The notes under the pieces were generated by a model. That model had not been told where the DNA came from and made no database searches. It saw only the letters and a list, made by a program, of their open reading frames with translations. Shown here one piece after another: positions 1 through 11,418 of a stretch of 64,000 nt of DNA (positions are counted from its first letter, which is position 1; each line of letters starts with the position of its first letter). The position numbers and the translations under genes are program-made. The DNA comes from Voacanga thouarsii (lineage: Eukaryota; Streptophyta; Magnoliopsida; Gentianales; Apocynaceae), in assembly GCA_026120185.1 (NCBI GenBank), contig JANUWF010002024.1, positions 1,364,001-1,428,000 of the forward strand. The letters are read 5' to 3'.

Positions 1-149
1 ATAGAAAAACAATTGAAGAGAAGGCCATTTGAGAGAAGATGAAACCACCCAACTCCACCCTCTAAGGAATTCTCTAAGCCGATATCTAAGAAGGAAGGGT
101 CCTAAGGCCGCTACCTAGGGAATTCAATAAACTGAGGAAGGAAGGGAAT

Positions 150-340
150 AGAGATAAAGGAAGGCTATTGAGAAGTTGAGGAGCCAAGATATCAAATGCT
201 TTCATTGTTTGGGATATGAATATATGGCAAACGAATGCCCAAGCAAGAGAGTAATGTATACAATGCCTATGGTGAGATTTCATCCGAGGAAAAGGAATAT
301 GAGAAATTGGGAGAAATTCAAAGGAAGAAGAAATCTTGAG
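150..340 (+). pseudogene. gag C-terminus with degenerate zinc knuckle
   Basis: The frame reads SQDIKCFHCLGYEYMANECP around 182-241. The nucleocapsid knuckle (C-x2-C-x4-H-x4-C) occupies 197-238, but the expected histidine is a tyrosine (TAT where CAT is usual), a C-to-T change. Gag would package element RNA in virus-like particles. A stop follows near 336, before the protease frame. Confidence 0.7.
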
Positions 341-602
341 TGAAGAAGGTGAAGAAGTTAGGCAGGTGTGTGCATTGCTTGGTGTAGCTAGGAGATCTTT
401 GAGTACGCAAGTGAAGGAGGATGGGCATCGTCAACAGAGGGAGAGTATCTTTTATACAAGATGCTTCATCAATCAAGTACTTTGCAGCGTAATCATTGAT
501 AGTGTGAGTTGCACCAATGTTATAAGTGCTAATGTGGTGGAAGAAATAGGATTGGAAACAAAAAAAGCATCCGCAACCATACAGGTTGCAATGCCTAAAT
601 AA
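336..602 (+). pseudogene. aspartic protease fragment (gypsy pol)
   Basis: The 88-codon frame contains CSVIIDSVSCTNVISANVVE, which aligns with the retropepsin active-site region. The catalytic D-S/T-G triplet reads D-S-V here, so the enzyme would be inactive. It lies between gag and RT as in other gypsy elements. The next 480 bases (603-1080) hold further pol spacer, including a purine-rich, Lys/Glu-coding stretch with stops at 870-970, and no recognisable domain. Confidence 0.6.
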
Positions 603-1080
603 AATTAGGGAATTAAAGGTTAATAAACAAGCCTTGATTGCATTCGATATGGGGAAATATAAGGATGAGATCTTGTGCGATGTTGTTCCTATGCAGGCAG
701 GCCACCTACTTTTAAGGAAACCATAGCAATATGATAGGGGAGTAGTGCATGATGGGAAGAAAAACACTTATACTGTGTATAAGGAGGGAAATAAATTCAT
801 TCTTCTACCTATGTCTCCAAGTGAAGTGAGTAGAAATCAAAAGATTATGAGAGAAAAGGAGAAGAAAAAGAGTGTTTAAGAAAAATAGAAAAAAATCGAG
901 AGTGAGAGAACTAAGAAAGAAGAAAAGGAAAAGAGAGAAGGAAAACAAGAAAGAAGAGATAAGAAATGAGTAAATTTCTTTGCAAAAGAGAGAGAGGTGG
1001 TAGAAGCTATTAAAGTTAAGGAACCAATGTATCTCTTAATTCGTAAAGGGATTTTGTAACTACTATCTCTTTACCTTGTG

Positions 1081-2066
1081 AAATTGCAGGTCTTGTTGAA
1101 GAATTTCAAGAAGTTTTTCCAAAAGAAGTACCTGAAAGATTGCTATCCGTCCAAGGAATAGAGCATCAGATTGATTTCATCCCATGGGCCGTCATTCCAA
1201 AGAGGCCAGCTTATAGATGCAACCCTGATGAAGCTAAGGATCTGCAAAAGCAAGTTGAGGAGTTGCTCAAGAAAGGCCATGTTTGAGAAAGTTTGAGTCC
1301 AAGTGCGGTTTTAGTGTTGTTGGTGCCTAAGACAGACGGGTCATGGAGAATGTATGTTGACTGCAGGGCCATCAACAACATACTAGTAACATATCGATAC
1401 CATATCCCTAGGCTTGATGATTTATTGGATGAATTGCATGGTTCATGTGTATTTTCAAAAATTGATTTGAAATCCAGATATCATCATATTAGGATTAGGG
1501 AAGGTGATGAATAAAAAATTGCATTTAAGACCAAACAGGGTTTATTTGAGTGGTTTGCGATGCCATTCAGGTTATCAAATGCACTTAGTACTTTCATGAG
1601 ATTACTGCATTATGTGTTGTGAGAGTATATTGGAAAATTTGTTATGGTGTATTTTGATGATATTTTGATTTACAGCAAAACTGATAAAGATCATTTGCAT
1701 TATCTTAATATGTGCATCATCTTAATATGTTCTTATTGCCCTTAGAAGAGAAATGTTATATGCGAACTTTGAAAAATGTTCATTTTGTTTGAAAAATGTA
1801 ACCTTTCTTAGTTATGTTGTAAGTTCGAAGGGTATTGAAGTTAATGAAGAGAAGGTCAAGGCAATACATGAATGGCCAATACCTACATCTGTGATTGAGG
1901 TAAGAAGTTTTCATGGGTTAGCTAATTTTTACAGGCGTTTCATTAGAAACTTCAGCACAATAGCTACCCCATTGTTTGAAGTTATAAAAAAGAATGTAAG
2001 GTTAAGGTGGGGGGGAAGAACAAGAAAAGACTTTTATTGCTTTGAAATCAAAATTGACTGAAACCC
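1081..2066 (+). pseudogene. gypsy reverse transcriptase (decayed)
   Basis: The frames together cover the fingers, palm and thumb of a Ty3-type RT. Visible are [18 protein letters not shown] near 1329-1382, [15 protein letters not shown] near 1455, the catalytic box YFDD at 1650-1661, and the thumb region SSKGIEVNEEKVKAIHEWP near 1822-1878 followed by SFHGLANFYRRFIRNFS. The YFDD aspartates are intact, but stops occur near 1286, 1512 and 1620 and a frameshift lies around 1690-1750. The enzyme would have copied element RNA to DNA in the cytoplasm. Confidence 0.85.
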
Positions 2067-2450
2067 CATTGTTGTCCTTGCCTAACTTTGAAAAAGCTTT
2101 TGAAGTAGAATGTAATGCTAGTGGAATAGGAATAGGTGTTGTATTGACTCAGGATAAAAATAACCTATTGCATTTTTTAATGAGAAGCTATTGGGAGCAC
2201 CCTTGAATTATTCCACTTATGACAAGGAATTATATGCATTAGTGAGGACTTTGTACCATTGGTAATATTATTTTTTATCTAGGGAATTTATCATCTATAC
2301 TGATCATGAAATATTAAAGCACCTTAAAGGCTAACAAAAGTTGAACAAAAGGCATGCCAAGTGGATGGAGTTCATTGATACATTTTTATATGTGATCAAA
2401 TACAAAAAAGGTAAGGATAATGTAGTAGCCGATGCATTATCTCACAGGTA
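2040..2450 (+). pseudogene. RNase H domain of gypsy pol (decayed)
   Basis: After RT the sequence reads LTETPLLSLPNFEKAFEVEC followed by NASGIGIGVVL, the start of the gypsy RNase H fold. The first catalytic position, normally D in C-D-A-S, is N here (GAT to AAT). Later motifs (DHEILKHL-like near 2303, KWMEFIDTF near 2360, [13 protein letters not shown] at about 2410-2449) are recognisable in changing frames. The changed first acidic residue and several stops indicate loss of function. Confidence 0.75.
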
Positions 2451-2589
2451 TGTGCTTTTTAATTCCTTGGATGCAAAATTGCTTAGTTTTGAGCTTATTA
2501 AGGACTTATATGCAAAGGATGATACTTTTGGAGAGATTTATCATGCTTGTGAAAAATGTGCCTTCTAAAAATTTTATAGGCATAATGGA

Positions 2590-3340
2590 TTTTTGTTTAA
2601 AGAGCGTAAACTTTGCATACTAAAAGGATCATTGAGAGAATTATTAGTGAGGGAAGCTCATGGAGGAGGATTAATGGGACATCTTGGGATTTCAAAAACA
2701 TTAGGCATTTTGCAAGAGTATTTTTATTAGCAAAAAATGAGGAGGGATATAGAGAGGCATTGTAATTCATGCATTACATGTAGAATGGCCAAGTCTAAAA
2801 CACTACCTCCAAGGCTTATATACTCCTTTACCCATCCCTAATGCACCTTGGTTAGATATTTTAATGGATATCATATTACGATTGCTATGGACCAAGGGGG
2901 GAAGGGATTCTATCTTTGTAGTTGTTAATCAATTTTCTAAGATGGCTCTTTTTATTCCTTGTGCAAAAACTTTATTCTTCAAGGAAGTGGTACGATTGCA
3001 CAGGTTACCAAGAAGCATAGTATCGGACAGGGATTCCAAATTTTTAAGTCATTTTTGGAGAATATTGAGGGCAAAACTTGGGACTAATTTGTTGTTTTCT
3101 GCAGCTTGTCACCCACAAGCGGATGGACAAATGGAGGTTGTCAACCGGGCCCTCACGCAACTACTATGGACAATCATCAAGAGGAACTTGAAAACTTGGG
3201 AAAAATATCTTCCACATATAGAGTTTGCCTATAATAGAACTGTCCATTCTACTACTTCATATTCTCCATTTCAAGTTGTTTATGGGTTTAATCCCTTAAC
3301 CCCCTTAGATTTATCTCTTTTACCTGAAGATGAATGATTG
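2590..3340 (+). pseudogene. integrase of gypsy pol (decayed)
   Basis: The zinc-binding N-terminus is visible near 2660-2790 (HLGISK then [14 protein letters not shown]). The catalytic core follows, with [20 protein letters not shown] near 2895 and [13 protein letters not shown] near 3006, which includes the second catalytic Asp. [20 protein letters not shown] near 3108 holds the catalytic Glu. The stretch 2864-3337 is one 157-codon open frame that has lost a segment between FFKEVV and RLHRLP. Integrase would insert the cDNA into host DNA. Confidence 0.85.
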
Positions 3341-3439
3341 AGTCTTGATGGCAAAAAGAAGGCCGACATGGTTTAGTCCATGCATGAGAAGGTTAAATCT
3401 CTAATCGAAAAATAGAATAAGGCCATTGCATGCAAGTGC

Positions 3440-3815
3440 AACCAAGGAAGAAAATAGGTGAAATTCGAAGTCAGGAGACTGGGTTTGGGTGCATTTGCAC
3501 AAAGAGAGATTTTCCACCTAACGTAAATTAAAGCTCGAACCGTCAGGAGATGGTCCATTTCAAATTCTTGAGTGATATAGATATAACACCTACAAGATTA
3601 ATCTGCCGGGTGAGTATAATGTAAGTGCTACTTTTAATGTAGTTGATCTTTCTCCTTATGATGTATGTTATGATTCGAGGTTGAATCCATTCTAAGAAGA
3701 AGGAAATGATAGGAATCAAACCGATCATGGGGATCGAGCTCAAGAAGGGCGAGATGACGAGACCGAATCAAAACCAAGCTTGCCCGATTCGTTGACAAGA
3801 GCCCGTAATAAATAA
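3440..3815 (+). pseudogene. integrase C-terminal region running into the 3' LTR
   Basis: The frame reads KLEPSGDGPFQIL near 3534 and, after stops, YNVSATFNVVDLSPYDVCYD near 3614-3673, the conserved tail of a plant gypsy integrase. It crosses the polypurine tract and ends with LPDSLTRARNK just before the stop at about 3809. The last 100 or so bases therefore lie within the LTR, an overlap of pol with the 3' LTR known from some plant chromoviruses. Confidence 0.65.
3696..3706 (+). promoter_or_regulatory. polypurine tract of the first gypsy element
   Basis: The purine run GAAGAAGGAAA directly precedes the LTR start TGATAGGAATC. This is the plus-strand primer site for reverse transcription; position and composition both fit. 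Confidence 0.6.
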
Positions 3816-4709
3816 TTCCAACACAACCTTTAAGTATATTTTCACACACATTTCAAGTTGGATAGCATATGGGCAACACTGAAAGAGGAACGGGAGCAGA
3901 CCTTGCTGCTGGTATACAAAAAACGACAACCGAAAACTGTTCGTGCAAAAAACGACAGCTAGTAGAGCAGAATCGGCGCCGGTTCTGGTGCTTAAAATCA
4001 GCACCGGTTGGGGATTGGTGAAAGTCCCTTTTTTGTGACACGAAGCACTATTCCACCAGAGTGAAACTGGTGCCTGCCCTAGGAGCCTGAAGCGGCATCG
4101 GTTGGGCCCTGAAACTCGAACCCCTGACAATTTTTCAACTATTTTGGAGTCATTTTGTAATATTTAAGAGTTGTTAGTTTAGGATAAAACACTCTTATGT
4201 ACGGCTATTGTATTGTAAGAAAAGAACAACATATATCATATTTTTAACAAGAATGAAGAATTCATCTTGAGGGCTTGAAGCTTGGAGGGGATTCCTTGTT
4301 AAACTTCAATCTAAGACCACCCTAAAGGCTTAGTCCACCCTTGAGTAAGTGTCTATAAACTCTAAGGATAATTCAACTAGAAATTAACAAGGGTTCTTCT
4401 TGTATGTCAACTAGGGTTCTTGTTGTTTCTTGTTTGAATGTCCACAATTCCTTATCCTTTTAGTTCTTAATTTCTTACTAAGTCAAGGGTTCTATGGTGT
4501 TATTGTGGTAGACCTTTAGGTACTAAATTTAGAGTCCTAAAAGTTAGTTTTTTTAGAGTTCTTTATTTGTGGGAAAAGGTGATTTCTTTGTTGTCTTTCC
4601 TAGATCTCTTTATGTCTTTCTTGTTTGATTTGAAGTCTTTTTACTTTACTAAAGTTTAACAAAAGCCACTTTAAGATCTTGAAAAACTTTCTCTCTCAAG
4701 ATCATATCA
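3707..4709 (+). repeat. 3' LTR of the first gypsy element
   Basis: The LTR begins TGATAGG after the polypurine tract and ends ...CATATCA at 4709, where CACTA transposase coding sequence starts on the other strand. That gives about 1003 bp bounded by TG...CA. It holds a cluster of GGCGCCGGTT-type motifs at 3970-4125. The partner LTR is outside the window, so the start is inferred from the polypurine tract and the end from the junction. Confidence 0.6.
3970..4125. repeat. GGCGCCGGTT-type motif cluster in LTR
   Basis: Near-palindromic units recur at short spacing: GGCGCCGGTTCTGGTGC, CAGCACCGGTTGGGG, AAACTGGTGCCTGCCC and GGCATCGGTTGGGCC. They resemble in style the clusters found in other LTRs of this window, though the exact words differ. 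Confidence 0.5.
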
Positions 4710-6359
4710 GAAATGTATTGCATCAAGATTATGCCGCATCAAGTTATCCTTTTAATAAGGCAATTTAAAAAAGGCACTTTTTTCTTCTAATTAAATGGTA
4801 ATTTTTGGTTATCCTTCACCAGTTTCCCAAACTTAAAATTGATATCATCTAATTCATTTAAAATCATATCACCAGATAAAAAAGCAGGTCTCCCTCGATG
4901 CTCCTCTTTACCATTAAAGGATCGAGCATCCTTTCTAAAAGAGTGATCGGGTTCTAAGAACCTACGATGTCCTATATAACAATGCTTGCAACTATTTTTC
5001 AGCCATTGTGAATCTATTTCGTTATGACAAATGGGACAACAAACTCCCTTTTAGTACTCCACCTCGACAAATTAGCATATCTAGGAAAATCACTAATAGT
5101 CCATAATAAAGCAACGCGCATTTGAAAATTTTGCTTGAAATATGAATCATATGTAGATATACCCACATCCCATAATTCCTTTAATTCTGTAATGAAAGGT
5201 TCTAAATAGATATCAAGATTATTCCTCGGAGAAGTCGGACCAGGTAGTAGCAAAGACAAGATGAAGTATGGTTACTTCATACACATCCAAGGGAGTAAAT
5301 TGTAAGGCATCAAGATGACATGCCACATATTGTGAGCAACATTCATATTTTTGAAAGGATTAAACCTACCAGAAGCTAAGCCTAATCTCACATTGCGTAC
5401 ATCTTTGGAAAAATCAGGATGAAGATAATTAAAATTTTTTCAAGTAGGTATGTCAGCGGGATGTCTCATAGAACATCATCTATTCTATCTTTCCCATGCC
5501 ATCACATTGATTTAGTAGTCTTTGAGGACATGGACAAACATTCTAATCGAGGCTTCAGTGGAAAATGCCAAATCACTTTTTTAACAATCTTTCTCTTCTC
5601 CCCTGTAGGATCATTTTCTAAAGTTGCCTGCCTAGACTTTTTGCAAGTAAAACAATACTTCCATCCCAATTTATTCCCCCAGTGCAATGTGCAATCATTA
5701 GGACATGCATCTATTTTCTCATACCCCAAACCTAATTGTTTTATTATCTTTTTAGCTTCATAATAACATTTTGGAATTTCAACACCCTCAGGAAATGATT
5801 CTCGCAACAAATCAAGAAGCATTTCAAAAATGTTTGTTAGACCACTTCCTCACACACTTAAGATGTAGCAATCAAATAAGAAATGATATCTTAGAGAAGT
5901 TCTTACACCCAAGATACAACTCTTGTTGTGAATCATTAACGAGTTTGTAAAAATTGTCAACATCCGAGTTTGAACATTTAACTCCGGGAGATGTTTCAAC
6001 CCTCTCAATGTTATAATCTATTGGAATGCCAAATGCATCATGCAACAAGCCATCCATGTCCTCAGTTTGACTAGTAAAATCTTGCAAATTATTACCTAAA
6101 CTTGTTCTAGATAAACTAGAGAATGAAAGTTCTCCATGTAATATCCAATGAGAATATCCCTTAATAAACCCATATACTATGAAGTGGTCTCGCACCTGTA
6201 TTTTAGTCCTCATTACCCCATTTCCACATTTTACACAAGGACACAATATCTTCCCATTCAAACTTGCGATGTTCATTGCAAATCTTTTAAAAAAAAAAAA
6301 TCAACACCATTTTAATATGCATGGCAATTTCTAGGAAGACTCATCCAAGATTTGTCCAT
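4710..6359 (-). pseudogene. CACTA (En/Spm) transposase relic, TNP2-like
   Basis: Read on the minus strand, the N-terminus MDKSWMSLPRNCHAY at 6359 and CPCVKCGNGVMRTKIQVRDH with HWILHGE below it match the transposase-associated domain of plant CACTA elements. From 5822 downward come EKIDACPNDCTLHWGNK and CFTCKKSRQ. At 5260-5014 come LLLPGPTSPRNNLDIYLEPF, ELKELWDVGISTYD and LLWTISDFPRYANLS, the Transposase_21/TNP2 core. Relics continue to DNLMRHNLDAIHF at about 4712. A frameshift sits in a T run near 6290, a stop near 6313, and many more in 5000-5500. No CACTA terminal repeat was found. The copy cannot transpose. Confidence 0.85.
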
Positions 6360-8482
6360 GCTAGTGATGTTACAAGCAACAATAGACAAGTAAGTTACAA
6401 CCTAAGCAACAAGAAATACATAATATGAGATTCATGCAATTAAATTTAGGCAATTAAGAAATTTGAAAAATATTGATCTAGCCTCTAAATTCTACACCAA
6501 TCATGGAAAAAGTAAAATAGCAAACTAAAAATCTTAATATCCAGGATCACCAAAGTGGAAAAAACAATATCTATATTGTAAACAAAATTTTAAATATTCA
6601 TTCTCCATTTCATGGAGAAAAAAAGAAAGTGCTACTCTTGCTAGACATAAGGGATTTAGTTTTGATTAGACATTGGTTTGTAGGCATTAGTATTAGTGTA
6701 TTAGCTTCTTAGAAAACATTAGGTCATGCTTCATCATCATCAATATGTTGTGGGATATATGAGCGATATTCTAACTAAATAAGGAATTTTATGAATACTT
6801 TTACAGAACTTCCTATCCTCTATCTAACAAGCTAAACTAGCTCTCTTCTTTCTTCCACAGCAATAAAATGTTAAGGTTCCACAACAAGAAAAGAACTGTT
6901 GAACATTTTTTTAATTCAAGGACAACCCTCGCAAACACTTCAAGATAAAATCATATTATCTACATCTATTTAAGCAGATATAGATGGGACTACTCGGGCA
7001 GCAATTATACTAAAAAATAATGCTATCGACAAGATATTTTTAGAGAAAGTTCACGTGCATCTAAAGGCTTGAATATTTTAACCCCTGATTAGAAATAAGC
7101 TTCCATTCTAATAGAAGAAAGGCCTACCTTAACAATCTACGCTGCATAATTAAGCAAAAGGACATCAACATCATAATAAAGCCATCATAAATTGAGAGTG
7201 GACTTCTCAGTAATAACTCATGGCTCATACTAAATAAACCCACATTCTTTTTGTTGATGCCAATTATATCCTATACCAAATCAAATAGTGATCTCCTATT
7301 ATGGGCTTTTTATAGGTCTTTGATTTTGCAGTCCAAGTTCCCAAGTCTATATTAAAATTTTCCAGTTAGAGGGGGAAAAGCAAGAAAACTCTATTAATTT
7401 TCATTCCTTTCTAATCCTAATGATTATTGTAGCCTCACTTCTTCCTTTCTTTCCTTCCAGTGACATGCATTTAAATTAATAAATGTATACATAGATCAAA
7501 CTAAGAAAGCAATGAAAGAAAGTTGACTTACTTCTACATAGAGTATCTTGACACTGGAAAAAGATGGAGTTAACCCATAGACATTTTGAAAAGATAGTAC
7601 TCTTCAACAGTGACATGACATAATCAAAATTGTACTATGCTACAATGCTTCTTGTTAACCCTGACTGAATTCAAGAATATATCAGCCTAAAATTCATGAA
7701 AACTAAATAGATACCCAGGTTGGGGGTGAGCTAGGAAGATGGGATACATCAAAAGTTGCAAATTTGTAGTAATTTCACCTTTAATAAAAATATAAGTATG
7801 AGTTTTTTAGCATTGTTAATGAAGTAAAAAGAGCTTAAACAAATCCCTTTTACTTTCACATCCAAAGAAGTACTAAGGCCTTAATTTTTGCTATACAAAT
7901 TTCCAACATATCCTCACTATCTTATGCTAAAAAGGAATACTTTAGTGGAATCGTCTCCCTTCACTGCAGTCATCCAAATTCCCCCACCCCACGCCCTACC
8001 TCCTAATCTAATTTTCCCTCAAGAATGTTTCATAGGAAATTTCAAGCTGAATCTATCAGTATTCAACCTCATAAAATGTCTAACTGCACTACCAGCTTGA
8101 CCAATTCATTACATTGCAGAGCAACAACAAATTTGAAATTTTTTTTGCACATTTTAACACTATTTTGAATCAATCAAAACATTTATTGATAAAAAATTTC
8201 AGGACAAGACCACTAGCATTAAAACAACTACATAGCATCTGCATATGCAAAACAATGCCTTAAGCCATATCAAACAACTCAGAAATCAAACTTCAAAAAT
8301 AGTGCTACAAAACAAATTTACAAAGTTGTAGTTAAATTGTAGAGTAGCACACTTCTTGTGTACAAGTACCTCTTGTGTTCATAAAAATGCTAGCTTCTAT
8401 ACGAAGTCAATAATGAACTAAATGCATGCATTGAAATGTGACAGAGTAGTTGAATTTTGGAAAACCTTGAAAATTTCTTTAC
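6360..8482. other. unassigned AT-rich DNA left of the copia element
   Basis: No domain-bearing reading frame was seen. If the minus-strand split gene is real, most of this stretch is its intronic or 3' sequence, with one candidate 22-bp exon at 7553-7532. The upper part may also include the 5' non-coding region of the CACTA relic. Confidence 0.4.
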
Positions 8483-8504
8483 CAGAACTGGATTGCCATT
8501 CCAT

Positions 8505-8509
8505 ACAAG
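8505..8509. repeat. target site duplication ACAAG, left
   Basis: ACAAG directly precedes the TGTTAG start of the 5' LTR and is repeated exactly at 16953-16957 after the 3' LTR. Confidence 0.9.
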
Positions 8510-10034
8510 TGTTAGGGATATGCCCTAGAGTCAATTTGTACTTATACTATTGTCGTTATGTTTTATATAATAATATGAGGTTTTTCTTTCTATGAATAGT
8601 GCATTTTATTTTGTGGTCATCAAGTACGTGACTTGATAGTAAAACCCTACAATGAATACAATGACTATTCTAAAACTGTCCCTGATCGATTATTATTATT
8701 GGACCAATAATAAATTAAGATTAGTATGTTTGTGACTTAATGGCTATGTTTTACTGGTCATGGATATTTGTGATATCGAGTCAAAACATAAATAAATGTT
8801 AGAGAACATTGTATCGGACATGACCCACTGTGAGAGTACTTCATGGAACATGTCATAAGTACTTTCTAGCCATAATGATATTAAAAGTCCTTTGACCTAA
8901 ATTTATCATAGTTTCCTACTTGATAAATTATATATTTTGACGTGGTCTAAAGTTGTCTTTAATCAGATAATAAATTAGTCTACTATTGGATATAGAATAA
9001 ATTAATGAGAGAAATATGAATGATAGTGAAGGAATTTGTCCCTCTCAATTATGGGAGCGATATCCATGGACCCCTTGATAAGTTAGACTATTAAAATGCA
9101 TGGTCATGCTCAATTATATCATTCTAAGATATTGATATCATTTGTTTGAACAGTCTACTATGAAATCAAGAAATAATTGATTAAGCTTAATAAGGATGAC
9201 ATGCTCCGTGCCTTATGCTTAATCTGGATATCGTGTGACAAAAGGACTAAATATAAAATTATGGTTTGGTTCAAAAAGATCATCGATCTTCATTTAACTT
9301 GGATAGTTATAATGTTTTGCTAGAAACCGCTTATAACTTGTGCGCCATTTAAATATGATCTAGACTCACTGCCAATGTTAAATGAACCTATAGGGTCACA
9401 CAATAAGTGAACTTGTTACGTTATTTTTCTGGTAACCAGATTTGATGGATTTGGAAATATGTCTAAGTTAATCGAACTTAAAAAATTTACCAGATACAAT
9501 GAATTTGGAAATATGTCCACATTCGATGTATCTGGATAATGTCCAGATTATAAGAATCTGACTCAGTAAATTAATTGTTTAAATAACTGAGATAATGGTA
9601 GAATCTTATCATATCAGTTTTAATTTAATTTGAATTTAAATTAAAATATGATAAGATATTATTAGGGTTGGACTCTAAGAGGTTCGAGAGTTTTTAAGAA
9701 AACCCTAGCCGTCTTTTTAAGAGTCTAATTCTGTTGAGAACATTCGTGCCATTCTCTACCACAAAAAAAAAAAACCCCCTTTCAAACCCTAGGCGCTATC
9801 ACTCTCCGGGTGACGAGTGAGTTCGCGGTGTGTATTCGATAGAGAACGTTCGCCCACTGTAGCATCTGGTGATCATTCGGGTTGCACGTGCTGCAGCACC
9901 ATCGGAATCAAAGGATATCGATTTCACCAACCAGAGGTAATTCTGCAAACCTAAGATCTTCTTAATTGTTTACTTGGATCCTCGGAAGGGATTCGCGGAT
10001 GTTTTCCGCGTTTAGGAGTCCACGAATCCTAATA
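8510..10034 (+). repeat. 5' LTR of the copia element
   Basis: It starts TGTTAGGGATATGCCCTAG and ends ...GAATCCTAATA immediately before the primer binding site. The canonical terminal CA has become TA here, while the 3' LTR keeps CA. It pairs with 15434-16952. Confidence 0.93.
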
Positions 10035-10035
10035 G

Positions 10036-10047
10036 TGGTATCAAAGC
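10036..10047 (+). promoter_or_regulatory. primer binding site (initiator Met-tRNA)
   Basis: TGGTATCAAAGC, one base after the LTR, matches the complement of the plant initiator methionine tRNA 3' end at all but one position (canonical TGGTATCAGAGC). It primes minus-strand DNA synthesis. Confidence 0.9.
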
Positions 10048-11418
10048 AACTTGCTAAACGATTAGATTGATTCATCTGTATTAATCGTATTGTTGTGGAT
10101 ATGTATAATATATGTATATGTGAATTTAAACGGTGTATATCAGCATGTTTGCATGATTATGATTTTAGAATACTTAGCTTGCAGACTGCTTGAATTAGGT
10201 TTAATAAGTGCGTCTTAATTGCATGATCAGACCAGATTATTTACAGATTGTCTGTAAACTAGTCTGTTTTAATATGATATGGTATTGTAAGCATTCTATC
10301 CGTAGTTCTATATTTGCGAATTGTTTGTATTAATTGGCCATGATAATATGTTATCTATACGAATATGATTAAAAGGGATCGCAGATTGTCTGTAATATGA
10401 AAATTTCACGGCATGGTTATTAAGGGGTCCGAACGTTAATTTGATTAATATTCGGGAAGGCGAAATCTCATTCAATGAGAGAAGGAAAAAACGTTTTTCC
10501 TTCCGGGGGCGCTGCCTCTGGAGACCCCCACAAGGGGCGCTGCCCCTTGGACCCCGCAAGGGCGTTGCCCCTTAGAACCCCGACTAACTGTTCGTTATGT
10601 GTTATTCATTTGTGTTTTTTATTGTAGTTGTGGATTATTTTGAATAGTGCATAGCATGGCCCGTTTTATCCCAATATGATTGGTAGGTTATATTCTGGTT
10701 GTTTTAAGTTGTAATTTTTAAATACGGTCTGCGTGTCGTTTTTCATTGTTGTAAAATTGTACTGCTTTCCTAGAATAGGTATTATTTTAATCTTACTATC
10801 TAATGTAAAAAGAAGATGGCGGCCAACATTTACAACCAAGGAGGAGTATACTCAAGGAATTAGAGAATGCTAAAGGAGTTCATATACCTAGATTGACCAC
10901 CTTGATCTTCACTTTGCTTGTGATGATCAACATAGGTTATGGGCCATGCTATGTCACTTTTATTTCATGCTTACTACAATCAAATTTTTATTAAAAAAAA
11001 ATTTAAGTGTTAAATGCCTTCCAAAATCAAACACTTGTTATTACTTGGATCATCATACGGCCATTCCTGCCAAAGTATGATGCTTTTGATTATCTAAGTA
11101 AGACAAGATAGAAAATAGTTTTCCATATGTTTGATATGGTTTGACTTAACTGGGCTATCAAAATAGTTTTGGGCCTAGGGCATTATATGATATATTTTAG
11201 CCGGGACATTTGATGCCTATCTCATTAAAATTTGATTTTTATTTAATTATAAGATTAAAGCCAAAGCTTACTTATGATTAAAATAAAATATTTATGAAAA
11301 AAAAAATTTACCCACTTCGAAACATCAAAATGTTGAAGTTTCAAAATGCTTAAATGCTTTTAGTGGGAGTTTTTCATTAAAGCCTCAAAATTAATTACTT
11401 TGCATATTTTGTATGTAG
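10048..11418 (+). other. copia untranslated leader
   Basis: About 1.37 kb separates the primer binding site from the first gag codons. It is mostly AT-rich with no coding evidence, except for a strikingly GC-rich repeat block at 10504-10583 listed separately. Confidence 0.7.
10504..10583 (+). repeat. GC-rich GGGGCGCTGCCCC repeats in the leader
   Basis: Three consecutive imperfect units, each of the form (A)GGGGCGCTGCCCCTTGG-ACCCCGC, lie within 80 bases of otherwise AT-rich leader. Each unit is partly self-complementary (AAGGGGC...GCCCCTT), so the RNA could form strong hairpins. Confidence 0.75.

Larger units (their letters stand above)
1..4709 (+). mobile_element. Ty3/gypsy LTR retrotransposon, chromovirus-like, 5' end outside window
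   Basis: The + strand carries, in order, a gag zinc knuckle, aspartic protease, reverse transcriptase, RNase H and integrase, then a polypurine tract and a 3' LTR of about 1 kb. The order RT-RNase H-integrase is that of Ty3/gypsy. The integrase core and the C-terminal reading frame that continues across the polypurine tract into the LTR resemble plant chromoviruses, most like the CRM group in my judgement; no chromodomain was seen. Every domain has stops or frameshifts, so the copy is dead. The 5' LTR and gag N-terminus lie left of the window. The right end abuts a CACTA transposase relic at 4710, which suggests this element inserted into the CACTA sequence. Confidence 0.85.

Noticed and set aside
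7888..8100. 70-codon plus-strand frame in the unassigned left flank
   Set aside because: No motif, no splice context and a Pro/Leu-rich composition; probably chance.
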